Source: Cyathus striatus (lineage: Eukaryota > Basidiomycota > Agaricomycetes > Agaricales > Nidulariaceae). Taken from it: a stretch of DNA of 64,000 bases. Shown here in pieces: positions 43,621 through 54,958 of the stretch. The position numbers were made by a program, and so were the translations under genes. The DNA lies in contig JAOVFP010000004.1 in the NCBI GenBank assembly GCA_025738555.1, forward strand, positions 2,728,001 through 2,792,000, given 5' to 3'. The first letter of the stretch is position 1; each line of letters starts with the position of its first letter. The notes under the pieces are model-generated. The model did no database searches. It saw only the letters and a program-made list of their open reading frames with translations, and had not been told where the DNA came from.

Positions 43621-46600
43621 TTGATTGGACTTGCATATTTACCTATGGCTTATGGCATTGGACCTGAACAAGAATTTCCTATGCTGAAGTTTGCCAAATT
43701 TAGCTCATTTATTCAAGAAACATTTGGTTCAAAAATAAGCTTATCAACTGTTTTATTTCTGCTATTTACATTAACAAAAAATATTGAGTTGTTAAATCTG
43801 CATGCTAGACAGCACTATCATGAAGAAAATGACCGAAGAAGAACTCAAATTTCAGGTTGGATGAATGTTTTAGTAACTACAGTTCAAACTGTTCTTGGTG
43901 ATAAAACAAAGCATTTATTTTCAGAAAATCAGCTTCCAACCACAGTTAATGAGGATGAAATAATTTCAGAAATTGCAATTAAGCTGGATAAATTTGCAAA
44001 GTTTTTGGGACTGCATTCTTATGATGATGGTCAATTTACTCAGGAACTTGGTCCTATTTCGAGCTCTTTACACTTAGCCAGGTGTTCTGTACAGATCTGC
44101 ACGGAATCCATGCGGAATCCGTACAGAATTTTCAGAATCTGTGCGGAATCTGCACAGATTTTTTTCTTTTTGGCAGAGGTTTTTTTGGGTCTGTACAGAT
44201 TCTGCACAGATTCCGCACAGAATCAAAAATTCCATGCAGATTCCACAGAATTCCGCATTACAGACCTGAAAAATTCTGTACAGAATCTTATTATACTTAT
44301 TTCCTTATAGAAAATTAGAATAGAAAATTGTGTGATACTAAGCACTAAGTGTGACACTAAGGGTTAAGCATGACACTATATATTGATTGTGACATTAAGT
44401 GTTGAGTGTGATACTAAGAGTTAAGTGTGACACTAAGAGTTGAGCATGACACTATGCATTGAGTGTGACACTAAAGGTGGAGTGTGACATTAAGTGTTGA
44501 GTGTGACACTAAGGGTTAAGTGTGATACTAAGTGTTGAGTGTGACACTATGGGTTGAGTGTGATACTAAGTGTTGAGTGTGATACTAAGGGTTGAGTGTG
44601 ACACTAAGTGTTAAGCATGACACTAAGCATTAAGTGTGACACTAAGCATTGAGCATGACACTAAGCATTGAGCATGACACTAATGGTTGAGTGTGACACT
44701 AAGGGTTGAGTGTGACACAAAATGTTGAGTGAGACACTCTGCATTAAGCATGACACTATGGATTAAGCATGACACTATACATTAAGTGTGATACTAAGTG
44801 TTGAGTGTGACACTATGCATTAAGCATGAAACTATACATTAAGTGTGATACTAAGTGTTGAGTGTGACACTATGCATTGAGTGTGATACTATACATTATG
44901 CATGACACTATGCATTGAGCATGATACTATATATTGAGTGTATCACAGATTTCATGTAGTGTCACACTTGACACCTGTGACAAGGCAGCAATGCATGAAT
45001 CCACACAGAATCCATATAGAATAATCACCTCTAATAATAATAGCCACTATATAAATTCTGTATGGTATCTATACAGATCTGTACAGGTCTGTATGGATCT
45101 GCATGGAATCTGCACAGATCTGTACAGACCTCTTGGGGGAGTGTAAATTACTGCCTATTTCAGAGAATAAAATTACTCCTGTATCTCTTATATGTCCAAC
45201 ATTTATGCGATGTGCTACACCATCTTGTGAAGGTCATTCATTAAGACAAAACTCAAAATATTCTGATATTCCCAAAGTTACTTTAATTGAAGGAACAAAA
45301 TTGTATTACAATGCATATATATTAACTGGTCATTGTTCAAATTGTAATACAATTTACTATGCAGATCATAAGTGTATTAATATTATTGGTCAAGAGCCCC
45401 AGACAGAATATTTGAATAATACTTGCTATATTAAAATTGGGACACATTTATGGGTAGATCGTGTATTCTCAAAAGCAATCATGAATGCTACATATAGCTT
45501 TCATGCATCTACTGCAGCTTATGCAGAGTTCTGGACAAATAGCTATGGTGATAATAAAGAATTAAGCCACTGACAAGTTTGGGATGCATTTATTGAAGAG
45601 TCAATTCATACTGTGAGCACAGCATCTGATAAGCAATTTGTAGTTCAAGATGGTCTATCCACTAAAGATATTACTATCAAAGCATATGAATATCTTGGAG
45701 AGAGTGGAAAAATAAATCTGGCTTCAAACCACAGTTGTGTGGAATGTACTCAACCATATAAATCAACTGCAGATACTATGGAGAATATAAACAATAATGT
45801 ATCATCTGAAATGGCTTCTCCAGTAAAAATGATTGTTATTGATGGTGTTGTAATGGGACCAGTTCACTGTGCAATGGAAGGTTGTTCTGCTAATGTATCT
45901 AATCACTGTGGTGGTGTATTCTGTGGACATCATAATATTCAATATGGAGCAAAGTGCCATGTAAAGGGTTGTACCAGACAGAAAGTTCATGGTACTGAAG
46001 CATGTGAAATTCATCAAGAAATGTGGAATAAACACTGTTTAAATTATAGCTCAGCAGGTCTTTCTGGACTAAGACGAGCATTACAACATTGCAATGAGAA
46101 TCTATCTTGGCTACCTAGAATAAATCACACTCATCAACCACATGATGATGAACAAAATAGTGATGATTTTAATACTCACAAAACATACTTTTCTCCAAAC
46201 TGTTATTACTGTGTAGAGACAATTTGTGCTCCATGTGGTGTTGTCATTGGATGGAAAAAAATTGTTAAGGCTGAATCCTCAAAACAGATTTTAGAATTTT
46301 TAAATATGGTTTTTCCTGATCCTGAATTATGGCCAGCATATATATGCATTGATAAAGCATGTCTTGTTCTTCGTTATGTTGTCAACAATGCACTTTATCA
46401 TATATGGCTTGGAACAAGTTGATTTGTTGTTGACAGTTATCACTATACAAACCATAAAGCAGATGATGATATTTGCCACACATACTGCAATCCTGCACCT
46501 AATGATGGTTCTGCTCCTAATCTTGTGATAATTGATCATGATCATAATGGAAATCCATATTTCAAAAGAGCTTTTAATACACAGGTGAGTTTAAATACTT

Positions 46601-46820
46601 TAAATTGTATTTAATATTAATATTACAAAAGGCTTGTGAACAACTCAATGCTTGGCTTGGTGGATTTGAATCAATACTCAAAAGAATGACTGTATCAAAT
46701 TTCAATTGGTTTATGCATGTAATGTTGTTTTTTCACACACAGCATGTATTGAAAAAGCAACAAAAAAGAATGGTAAGGTTGAGTAGTGATTTATTTGATG
46801 ATGAGGAAGAGTATATGTAG
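43621..46820 (+). pseudogene. KDZ transposase with CxC5 and CxC6 cysteine clusters (copy 2, interrupted)
   Basis: This relic spans nearly the whole protein. A hydrophobic N-terminal part and LNLHARQHY come first. A CxC5 region (ICPTFMRCATPSC, HCSNCNTIYYADHKC, about 45,195-45,375) resumes exactly after the 1.09 kb element B insertion. A CxC6 region (CSANVSNHCGGVFCGHH, CHVKGCTRQKVHG) lies at about 45,880-46,010. An RNase-H-like catalytic part has ICIDKACLVLRYV (46,345), FVVDSYHYTNH (46,423) and, after a 47-nt intron (46,585-46,631), ACEQLNAWLGGFE (46,632). The Asp, Asp and Glu in these three motifs are candidate catalytic residues (inference). TGA interrupts at 45,571 and 46,420, both at likely Trp positions. 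The stop at 46,818 follows an acidic tail. KDZ elements are abundant in mushroom-forming fungi. Confidence 0.75.
44061..45153 (+). mobile_element. Element B, copy 3 (1,093 bp, 8-bp TSD CCTATTTC)
   Basis: Ends GAGCTCTTTACACTTAGCC and GGGGGAGTGTAAATTACTG, with CCTATTTC exactly on both sides (44,053-44,060 and 45,154-45,161). Subterminal CTGTACAG palindromes and a 20-bp minisatellite (44,330-44,945) are as in the other copies. Reading across the empty site restores a continuous CxC5 frame, so the insertion hit an exon. Confidence 0.95.
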
Positions 46821-47009
46821 ATTACAAATTGTAAGTTGTAGACTTTTTTGTATAAAGCCTTAAATGATTAGTTCTGTTTCACTATAATTTATCACATATT
46901 TTAAATGAGCTTCATTTTTATTCAAAATAGGTATCAGAAGATATACAATTCCTCTAATAAATATGTTAATTGCACTTATCTTTATCAGTACTAAATGGCC
47001 TATAGTTCA
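46821..47009. other. 3' flank of the KDZ gene
   Basis: AT-rich sequence, no feature recognised. Confidence 0.4.
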
Positions 47010-47365
47010 TCTAATATTCATGTGAAATTCACATGAATTTCATGTGAATATCACTTGTTTTTATCAGTAATAAATGACCTATAATTCATCTAATATTCAT
47101 GTGAAATTCATGTGAAATTCACATGAATTTCACCTAGTTTTCAATGTGAAATTTCACCTAACTTTCACCTCACCTTCACCTTACCTTCACCTATTTTTCA
47201 CCTAAATTTGATGGTTTTGGAATATTGTATGTGAAGGTGAAATTCATGTGATTTCATGTGAATTTCATGTGAAATATACCCTAAATTGGTGACATTCATG
47301 TGAATTTCTGCCTTTCATGTGAAATTCATGTGAATTCATGGTGAAGGGGGGAGTGCAAAGTACTG
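47010..47365 (-). mobile_element. Element C-type right end
   Basis: Dense TTCACATGAA / ATTCATGTGAA palindromes end in GGGGGGAGTGCAAAGTACTG, the inverse of the left end at 40,332 and 31,963. It directly follows the KDZ gene, making it a candidate right terminus of a KDZ transposon whose left end is one of those two. Confidence 0.7.
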
Positions 47366-49249
47366 ATGGTATGTTATAATGGTATATTATAATGGTATAT
47401 TATAGTGTATAATGACTACTGGCAAATACTAATCAATATGGAGGTGATTATAAGTGATCAGATGTCATTTGTCACACATTTTTCAAGCTGTCACATTTGT
47501 CACAGTTTTCCCGCGTGTCACACATATTCCCACACCTCACACATATTCCCGCGCCTTACATATTTCCCACGCTCGATATATGTCACACAGTTCGGACGCG
47601 TCACGCGTGTCACATCTGTCACACTTTTGGCGCTCGTCACACATGTCACATACTTACATTTGTGACACTTTGCACAACTATCATGTATTTGAGAGGTGTT
47701 ACTCTTTTGATTCACATTACATATTCTATGTGTGTCACTCATCATGCCCTTTGCATATATTACATTTGTCACTATTTTCACAGCTCAGTGATGTAATTTG
47801 GCCTTTGATGTGAACAACACATCTAAATTTGAAAACTATGTTAAGTGGGGGATACTCAACATATCACCTGTCATGGTCTACTAGCTCATCATGGTTTTCA
47901 TATGTATCATGTTTTTGATGTATATTACATGTCAAGTTTGTCATGTTCTCAATTTGTATTTCATTTGTCACACTTATTTTGTTTCTGATATTTGCTCACA
48001 TGTATGGAGCCTGAAGGCACAGTAGGAAGGAGAATTATGATGTACTGAACACTTAACACCCAGAGAGATAAGCTGGTCACATTTTTCTGATTACCTGTAT
48101 ATCTATACTATTGTTGAAATTGTTACAGAAAGGAATGTGACAATTGTAAATTGTGGAAGTGTAACAGTAATAAACAACTAGAATGAAACATGTAAGGTGT
48201 GTATGTATGTAAGTCCATTGATATTTTACAATCAAGACTAGAGATGTGATATAACAGCATTGAATATTTTCATATTAAACAATTTGGTAATAGACATACA
48301 CATGGACAAAAAATATGAAAGAATGGTGATATATGTGATTTTACATCACATCAAACTTACACATCTCATTCATTAGATGATCATGATTCTTGTACCAGTA
48401 TTGGTTATACTGATATCTTCGATACACATTATTGAGTCACATATCTGCTTACTCTATATAACTACATGATAGTTTGATTTATTGATACAGAAAGATAATG
48501 AAAACTATCTCCACTCATATTGATATTGTATCACAATCAGTTTCACTTCTACACTGCTATATGTGTTCACGTCTCTAACATATGTTGTTTATATTTATAC
48601 TTAGACATCATGACTTCATCTTTGAGATAAGCATATGACTACTGGCATGATCAGCCAGGTAACTACTCAGACAGCATTAGGAAATGGCCCATGCACATGC
48701 TATTGCTAAGTATCCCCCACATACCATAGTTTTCAAATTTAGATATGTTGTCAATATCAAAGGCAATATACATTACTGAGCTGTGAAAATAGTGACAAAT
48801 GTAACATATGCAAAGAGCATAATGAGTGACACATGTAGAATATGTAATGTGAATCAAAAGAGTAACACCTCTCAAATACATGATAGTTGTGCAAAGTGTG
48901 ACAAATATAAGTATGTGACACATGTGACGCGTCCGAACCATGTGACATATATCGAGCGTGGGAAATATGTAAGGCGCGGGAATATGTGTGACAAACATGA
49001 CACATGAGAAATGTGTGAGGTGTGGGAATATGTGTGAAGTGCAGGAATATGTGTGACAAACATAACACATGAGAAATGTGTGAGGTGTGGGAAATGTGTG
49101 ACACATGGGAAAACTGTGACAAATGTGATGAACATGACAGCTTGAAAAACATGTGACAAATGACATCTGATCACTTATGATCACCTCCATATTGATTAGT
49201 ATTTGCCAGTAGTTATTATACACTATAATATACCATTATAACATACCAT
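47366..49249. mobile_element. Element E: 1.9 kb element with about 500-bp inverted arms
   Basis: The left arm (47,366 to about 47,860) and right arm (about 48,700-49,249) are inverted copies, both starting ATGGTATGTTATAATGG and sharing CTACTGGCAAATACTAATCAA and a TGATCAGATGTCATTTGTCACA block. The arms end in GTCACA-type satellite units that unusually retain CpG (47,505-47,640). The centre (47,860-48,700) is noncoding. No target duplication was found, and the left end abuts the C-type terminus directly. It resembles the arms of element F in its TGATCA/TAAG/TGATCA palindromes. Confidence 0.75.
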
Positions 49250-49276
49250 GATCAATTATGATCATTTTAACAATCA

Positions 49277-49363
49277 TGTTATATCCATGTCTGGATACAT
49301 CATGCTGACATTACTGAAGGTTCCCATGTGACCTTCCGACATACCCAGTCCATTCCTGGAATG
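49277..49363 (+). mobile_element. LTR family 1 fragment
   Basis: The first about 87 bp of the family 1 LTR (TGTTATATCCATG...cattcctggaatg), truncated where retroelement sequence of the opposite orientation begins. Confidence 0.75.
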
Positions 49364-49364
49364 A

Positions 49365-49711
49365 ACATACTTTGAATAGCGAGGAACTGCACTCTCCTAC
49401 TAGCTCTCTCTGCTTCAAAAGATTCTCTGAAGGAGTCGAAAAGCCCTACTAGGGTGTTGCCATTGGAGAGGTCTGCAAGAAAGTGTTGAGTGGCAGCTAT
49501 TTGTTCTTCTGGTATGTTGGAAAGAGTGTTGCAGTATTTGTTAACCAGTTCAACTGGTGCAAAAGGTCATACATAGTTGTTGTGTTGAGAATTAATGCTG
49601 GAAATGATAGCAGGGAGAATAAGGGGTTCAGTGGAGTGGATGATGATAGAGTGAGGGTTAGAAGTGGAGGGGAGGGATCCAGTGGAAGAGGAGCCATTGT
49701 TGGAAGACATT
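49365..49711 (-). pseudogene. Small frame downstream of Gypsy pol, unresolved
   Basis: A minus-strand frame starting MSSNNGSSSTGSLPSTSNPH with a hydrophobic/Asn-rich continuation (TTMYDLLHQLNWLTNTATLF) and two stops further on. It follows the chromodomain by about 80 bp. It could be a third open frame of the Gypsy element or the gag start of another element joined here. No domain is recognised. Confidence 0.4.
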
Positions 49712-49794
49712 TGTAAAGTTGGTGAAAGGTACAACTGGTTAATTGCTGGCAGTTTGTAGTAAACTATTGTTTCAGTTTAGATTTGCCTTCTTCT

Positions 49795-52700
49795 TATAGT
49801 CTTCCAATAGTTCTTGAGCATTGCTCAAGTATTCTTCATGTACCCACTCGTCTTTTGCTGAAGAGTATCCTTTCCATTGTATTCTATATCACATGACTAG
49901 TTCTGTTCATTGATTTTTTCATTTCTTTGGCATCTTGTGACCAACAATTGCTTTGATCTCTCACTCTGGTTCAGCTTCAATAAGATCCGGGGGTGGTTCT
50001 AAGAAGTTTTTCCCATGGACAGAGGTTTCAATGTATGGCATGAGAAGAACAGTGTTGAAAACAGGGTGAAAGGTCCATTGTTCTGGGAGTTCCAATTTAT
50101 ATGTATAAGGTGCCAGTTTCTCTATGATCTTGAAGGGTCCTTTGTGTCTTGGTGCCATTTTCCTAGAAGGGTAAGAGATGGACAAGTTCTTTGTGTCAAG
50201 CCACACCATGTCTCCAACTTCATATTTTGTAAATCCTTGCCTCTGAGCTTCATGAGTTTTCTGCTGAGCAATTGGATAAGAGCCTGTGCCTCCTTCCTGG
50301 TGTCACATCCCGTTCTTTTCCACTAGGGACAAGAACCTCGGAGGAGATAGTCTAAGAAGCGGAGTAACTTGCACACATTAGTAGGGCATGTGGAGATAGT
50401 GAATGAGTACGGGAGTAGTGGAATGTTGGCTTCAACTTGTGTGTTGTTCCCCTTGGACTTCCAGTTCTGTATTTAGAACAAAGCGGAGTAAGTGGCAAAA
50501 CAGCGGAGTTGGCTCAAGGCCCAAGTAGGAGAAAGGGTGTAAACATAGTTGATTTGAAACTAAAGTATATCTACATTACAGGAGTAGTTTATATAGTAAA
50601 CTACTTTGTCCAAATGTGTATGGAGTAATGCCCATGGGTATGTGGCATCCTAGGGGTAAGTAAACTCCATGAAATGTAGAACATGGTAAACTAGTAGTAT
50701 GCCTCTAGATTATAGTCATAGGAGAAATGGCTGCAGCCGGAGAATGAGGTAGTAATATTAAAGGGAAGGAACAAGTAAACATTAGTAAGGAGAGTTCGAT
50801 ATATAACAAGTATACATAGTCTGGAGGAAACATACTAAAAGCGGAGTAAACCCGGAGTTGACTCCAATGGTACAGGGATTGTCATGGATATGACATCTGG
50901 CTTCAGCCATGTCATCTATTCTGATTTCTGCTTCTCTTATGTATGTGGTATCTCTCACCATGGGAGTGGTGATTGGTTCATATCCATGCAATAAATAGAA
51001 CAGGGATCTTTATGTAACAGAGTTAACTTGGGCATTTCGAGCTATTTCTGCTTCAGGAATGTGATTTGCCCATTCATGTTGTCTAGAGCTACAAAAACAT
51101 TGGAGGTAAGTTTCAATTTCTTGGTTCATTCTCTTCATTTGTCCATCAGTTTGAGGGTGATAGGCAGTGGATCATTTCCATTTAATCTTGTGGAAGTGAA
51201 GTATTGCTTGGAAAACTTCTGCTACAAATCTTGGATCTCAATCAGAAATGATTGCATTAGGAAGACTGTATCTTCAATAGAGTGTCTTTCAGATCAGGGT
51301 TGCTGTTCTTTCCACATTAAGTCCCTTCATGATGCAAGGTTCGAAAATTACTCCCTTCATAGACCCATGGTCAACCACAACCATGATAGCATTGAATCCC
51401 TTGGATTTAGGTAAATTGGTGATGAAATCCATGGAGACTTGGGAAAATGGGTGAGTAGTTTCTGGGATGGGAATTGGATTGATTGGTGGTTTTGGTCTCC
51501 AATCATAAGACATTTGTTGGCAAATTGCACATCCAGTTATGTATTGTTTAACAAAAACTCCCATTCCAGGCCACCAGTATTCCTTTTTTACTTCTTTTTC
51601 AGTTGAGCTTTGACCATAATGTCCAGCTGGTAGGCTATCATGTTTGAGTGCTACAATGCTTCATCATAATTCTTTGTCTTCAGGAACATAGACTCAGTCT
51701 CTGAAAAGAATTAGTCCACTTTCAAGTCACCAATCATCAAGGGAAGAACAAATAGGTGGTATGTCTTTTGCTTCAATTGTAGTGATTATTTTTTGTGCCA
51801 AGGTATCCTTTTCAGTGTGGTCCATTATTAAGTTGTGTAGTTCAGTTGATATGAGATTAATTTGTAGATCTGCTTCTAGAATGTTAGCAAATCAGTTGTC
51901 ATTTTCTGTGTCTAAAGTGTTGATGAACCAGTATTCCGGTAAAACTATTAGACCATTGTTTTCATGTTCTTTGTCAGGAGTTAAGTCAGGTCATTGCAAG
52001 ATCATATCAGCTTCAAGATTCTTTTTCCCTTGGATGTGTTGCATGTTGATGCCAAACTCAGACAGGACAAGAGACCATCGTGCCTGTCGTCTGGTGACCT
52101 TCTGGGGTTCTCAGTAGTATTTTAAATTCTCATGGTCTGAGAATACAACTATCTTGTTCAGGTGTCCTTCTAGTAAATGACACCATGCCTTAAATCCATG
52201 GACAATGGCATAAAGTTCTTTATCATATATCTGATAATTGTGTTCAGTGTTAGTGAACATATGAGATATATATCCACATGGTTTCCAGAATCCATTTTCA
52301 TCTTCTTGTTTAAGAACTGCTCCTGTGGCATAATCAGAAGCATTGACCAACATAGTAAATGGTTTCTCAGGATCTGGTATTCTGAGAATTGGTTCTTTTA
52401 GGAAAGCTTCTTTAAGGTCATTAAAGGCTTTCTGTTGTTCTTCTCCCCAGTTCCACAGTGTCAAGTTTCTTGTTAGTCTGAGAATGAGTTCAATTCTTTT
52501 GCTATAGCAAGGAATGAACTGTTGGTAGAAGTTACAGAATCCTGCAAAGGATTGGGTTTCTTTGATTTTGGTAGGAGCAGGCCAATCTGCAATTCCAGCA
52601 AGTTTCTTGGGGTCCATGGCAATTTCATTTGGTTGAATGATCATGCCTAAATAATCTACTTCAGTGACTTCAAATGAACATTTCTCTGGTTTGGCAAATA

Positions 52701-53500
52701 GTTTGTTATCTTGAAGTATTTGTAAAATTTCCCATGTTACTTGTCAGTGGAGTTTGAGGTTATTCTTTGTGAATATGAGTATATCATCTAAATATACTCA
52801 GACAAGTCCCTGAGAGATGTAGTCTTCAAGTAGGTGGTTAATCATTTGCATGAAAGTTGCTGGTGAGTTGCATAGTCCAAAGAACATTACAGTTGATCGA
52901 AAGATGCCCCTTCATGTGATAAAGGCTGCTTTAGATTGATCTTCTGGGACAATCTGTACTTTGTTATATGCCCCTCAGAGGTCCATTTTTGTAAAAAGGT
53001 CAGCACCCTTAAGATCTTCTATGAGTTGCTTGATATGTGGTAAGGGATATCAGTCTTTAATGGTTCCATTGTTCAGATAATGGTAGTCTTGGCATGGTTG
53101 CATATCCTCAGTGTCCTTTTTCCCTACAAAGAAGAATCCAGCAGTGTTTTCGGCATCAGTTGAGTCTGGTAGGACTTCTTCAATATATCCTTTTCAAAGA
53201 TTTTCATCAATGAATTCATTCATTGCTTTATCTTCTTTAATACTAAGCAGATATACCCTGCTTTTCCTAGGTAAGAAGTCCTTCTTTATTCTAATATGAT
53301 GATCCCATAGTTGTGAAGGTGGGAGTTCTTCTGAGGTGTCCTTGTTGAATATGTCCTTATAGTCCCAAAGGTGTTTAGGTACCATTTGTTCAAATGTTTT
53401 CTTGACCTTTCGGATTAGTAGGATAGTCATTGAGAGATTGTCTGTTTTATGCAAATAGGAATTCCAAAGTTTTCAAATAAAGATTTCTTCATTTCAAAAG
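49795..53500 (-). pseudogene. Gypsy pol: RT, RNase H, integrase, chromodomain (decayed)
   Basis: Minus-strand landmarks: an RT active-site motif YLDDIL near 52,785; a thumb/connection region (SFAGFCNFYQQFI, near 52,540); RNase H with ASDYATGAVL (near 52,335) and YDKELYAIVHGFKAW (near 52,210); an integrase zinc-binding CAICQQ and the first catalytic Asp in VSMDFITNLPKS (near 51,430); and a C-terminal chromodomain with WYRIQWKGYSSAKDEWVHEEYL (near 49,830-49,895) preceded by EWEIKAIVGHK. TGA stops (for example after NLKYY near 52,110 and in the RT core) mostly sit where Arg (CGA) or Trp is expected. The integrase core is further disrupted by the solo LTR at 50,301. Confidence 0.8.
50301..50895 (+). 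mobile_element. Solo LTR family 3, copy 2 (in Gypsy pol)
   Basis: A 595 bp copy, TGTCACATCCC...ATATGACA, flanked by CCTGG and TCTGG (50,296-50,300; 50,896-50,900), a 5-bp duplication with one C/T change. It retains more CpG (for example 'gcggagtaa') than copy 1, implying weaker or more recent decay. Confidence 0.88.
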
Positions 53501-54893
53501 ACATGTCTAAACCATTTTCTGAATGAAGAGGATCCTCGATTCCTGTCAAAAAAGCTCATAAGTGAATACTTTCTTCTGTCATTTCCTCGATATCTTCATC
53601 TTCCCCATCATTTAAGTGCATCCTTTTCTTGATGAATGGGTTATTGTTTCTGGTGTTGTTAAAGCAGGGAGTTGTTTCTCCTTTGTTTTGGTTCAGGAAT
53701 TTATTAGCCATGTGGCCTCGTGCTGCGCATATGAAGCATTTCCCAGCCTTCATATATTCTTCTCTGGTTTTTGCATCTAGCCAGTTTATCTCCAAATGAT
53801 CTACATCCATAGTGTTTGGGTCTTGGGTCGTTGTTTTGGGTCTAGGGGCGAAATATCCCCTTCGTCCAGTTTTATTGTATTGCTGGATTTGTCTGTAATT
53901 TCAGTCAAATTTTCTGGCATCATCTTGCCATTTTACTAAGGTGTCAGGAATATCCTTCTGAGTGTGGATGCTTCTGAGAAGTGGTTGATTGAGTCCTGCT
54001 TTGAATAGGTCCATCTTTGTATAATCATCTAGACCATCTATATGGCTGACAAGTATCTTGAATTCTGTAATATATTTGACAGCTGTTCCTTTTGCTTGGG
54101 TCAAGTTCTGGAGTTTGTGAAAGGCTTCATCCTTTTCATCAACAGGGTCGAAGTTCTTCTTGAAATCTTCTTTGAAAGCCTTCCAGGTTCCTGGGGCAGG
54201 TATATCTGTTTTAAACATCTCGTTTTGTTTCTTTTCCTTCCAGTTCCCGGCAATTCCCCCTCCAATGTATGACATGGCATACATTATCTTCTTTGCATCT
54301 GTGTTGTAAATCTTGTCATTTATCAAGAAGTATGATTCGACATCTCAAAGCCATTTCTTGGATTTCTTTTTGTCTCCTTCGAAGATAGTTGGGGGATTCA
54401 GCCTCAATTCCTTGTCATTTATCTTGGTTTCATTTGTGTCAGACATACTGGTATCTGATTCTTGTTCTGAAATTTCAGAAGGTGTAGTTGATCTGAGAAG
54501 GGGAGGAAATCCTTCATCTGCAGTAATGTATTCTTCATTATCTGGTGGTTGGTTCTATTTTAGGTATTCAACTAGTTCTTGAGCTAGTAAATTTTCTGGG
54601 ATCTGTTGGGTAGGGTTCTGTTGTGTCAGGGTTGGTTCTTCTGAAAAGAAGTGTCTGGGTGTGGAAATCTGTGGTTTCAGTACTATTGGCCTATTTGGTA
54701 AGGAAGGTCTTGATGTTAAGGTGTCAGCTACTCATTTCACAATGGGTTTGCTTGAGCTAGTGATGGACGCAAATGGGTTAAAACTTCCTCCTTCTGTTTG
54801 TGACGCAGTCTGTCCTAGTCCTGGTGACTTCGGTCTCCTGTCATCTTCTTCATCAGAACTCTCAGGTGCTTTAAACTTCCCAGGAGTTGTCAT
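53501..54893 (-). pseudogene. Gypsy gag (decayed)
   Basis: The minus-strand start ATG at 54,893 (MTTPGKFKAPESSDEE) leads to an acidic, Pro-rich N-terminal part. A retrotransposon gag domain follows (GGGIAGNWKEKK, FKEDFKKNFDPVDEKDEAFHKL, LTQAKGTAVKYITEF, near 54,040-54,270). A CCHC-type zinc knuckle near 53,725 reads CFICAARGHMANKF, where the last Cys is replaced by Phe. In-frame stops occur near 54,735, 54,560, 54,345, 53,900 and 53,555. The capsid could not be made from this copy. Confidence 0.8.
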
Positions 54894-54958
54894 TGTGTTG
54901 ATTTGATATGTCGGGGTGCTGCATTAGGTAGTGCGAGCAGTCGGCAAGCTTCAGCTTT

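Noticed and set aside
35539..46820. A TET/JBP dioxygenase or other DNA-modifying gene accompanying the KDZ genes
   Set aside because: Looked for because such genes accompany KDZ elements in some mushrooms, but no HxD...H dioxygenase pattern could be read in any block here.
31963..47365. A single 15.4 kb autonomous KDZ transposon between the outer C-type ends
   Set aside because: The 8-bp flanks (ACCTGGAA and ATGGTATG) do not match and a third C-type end lies inside, so one element cannot be claimed.
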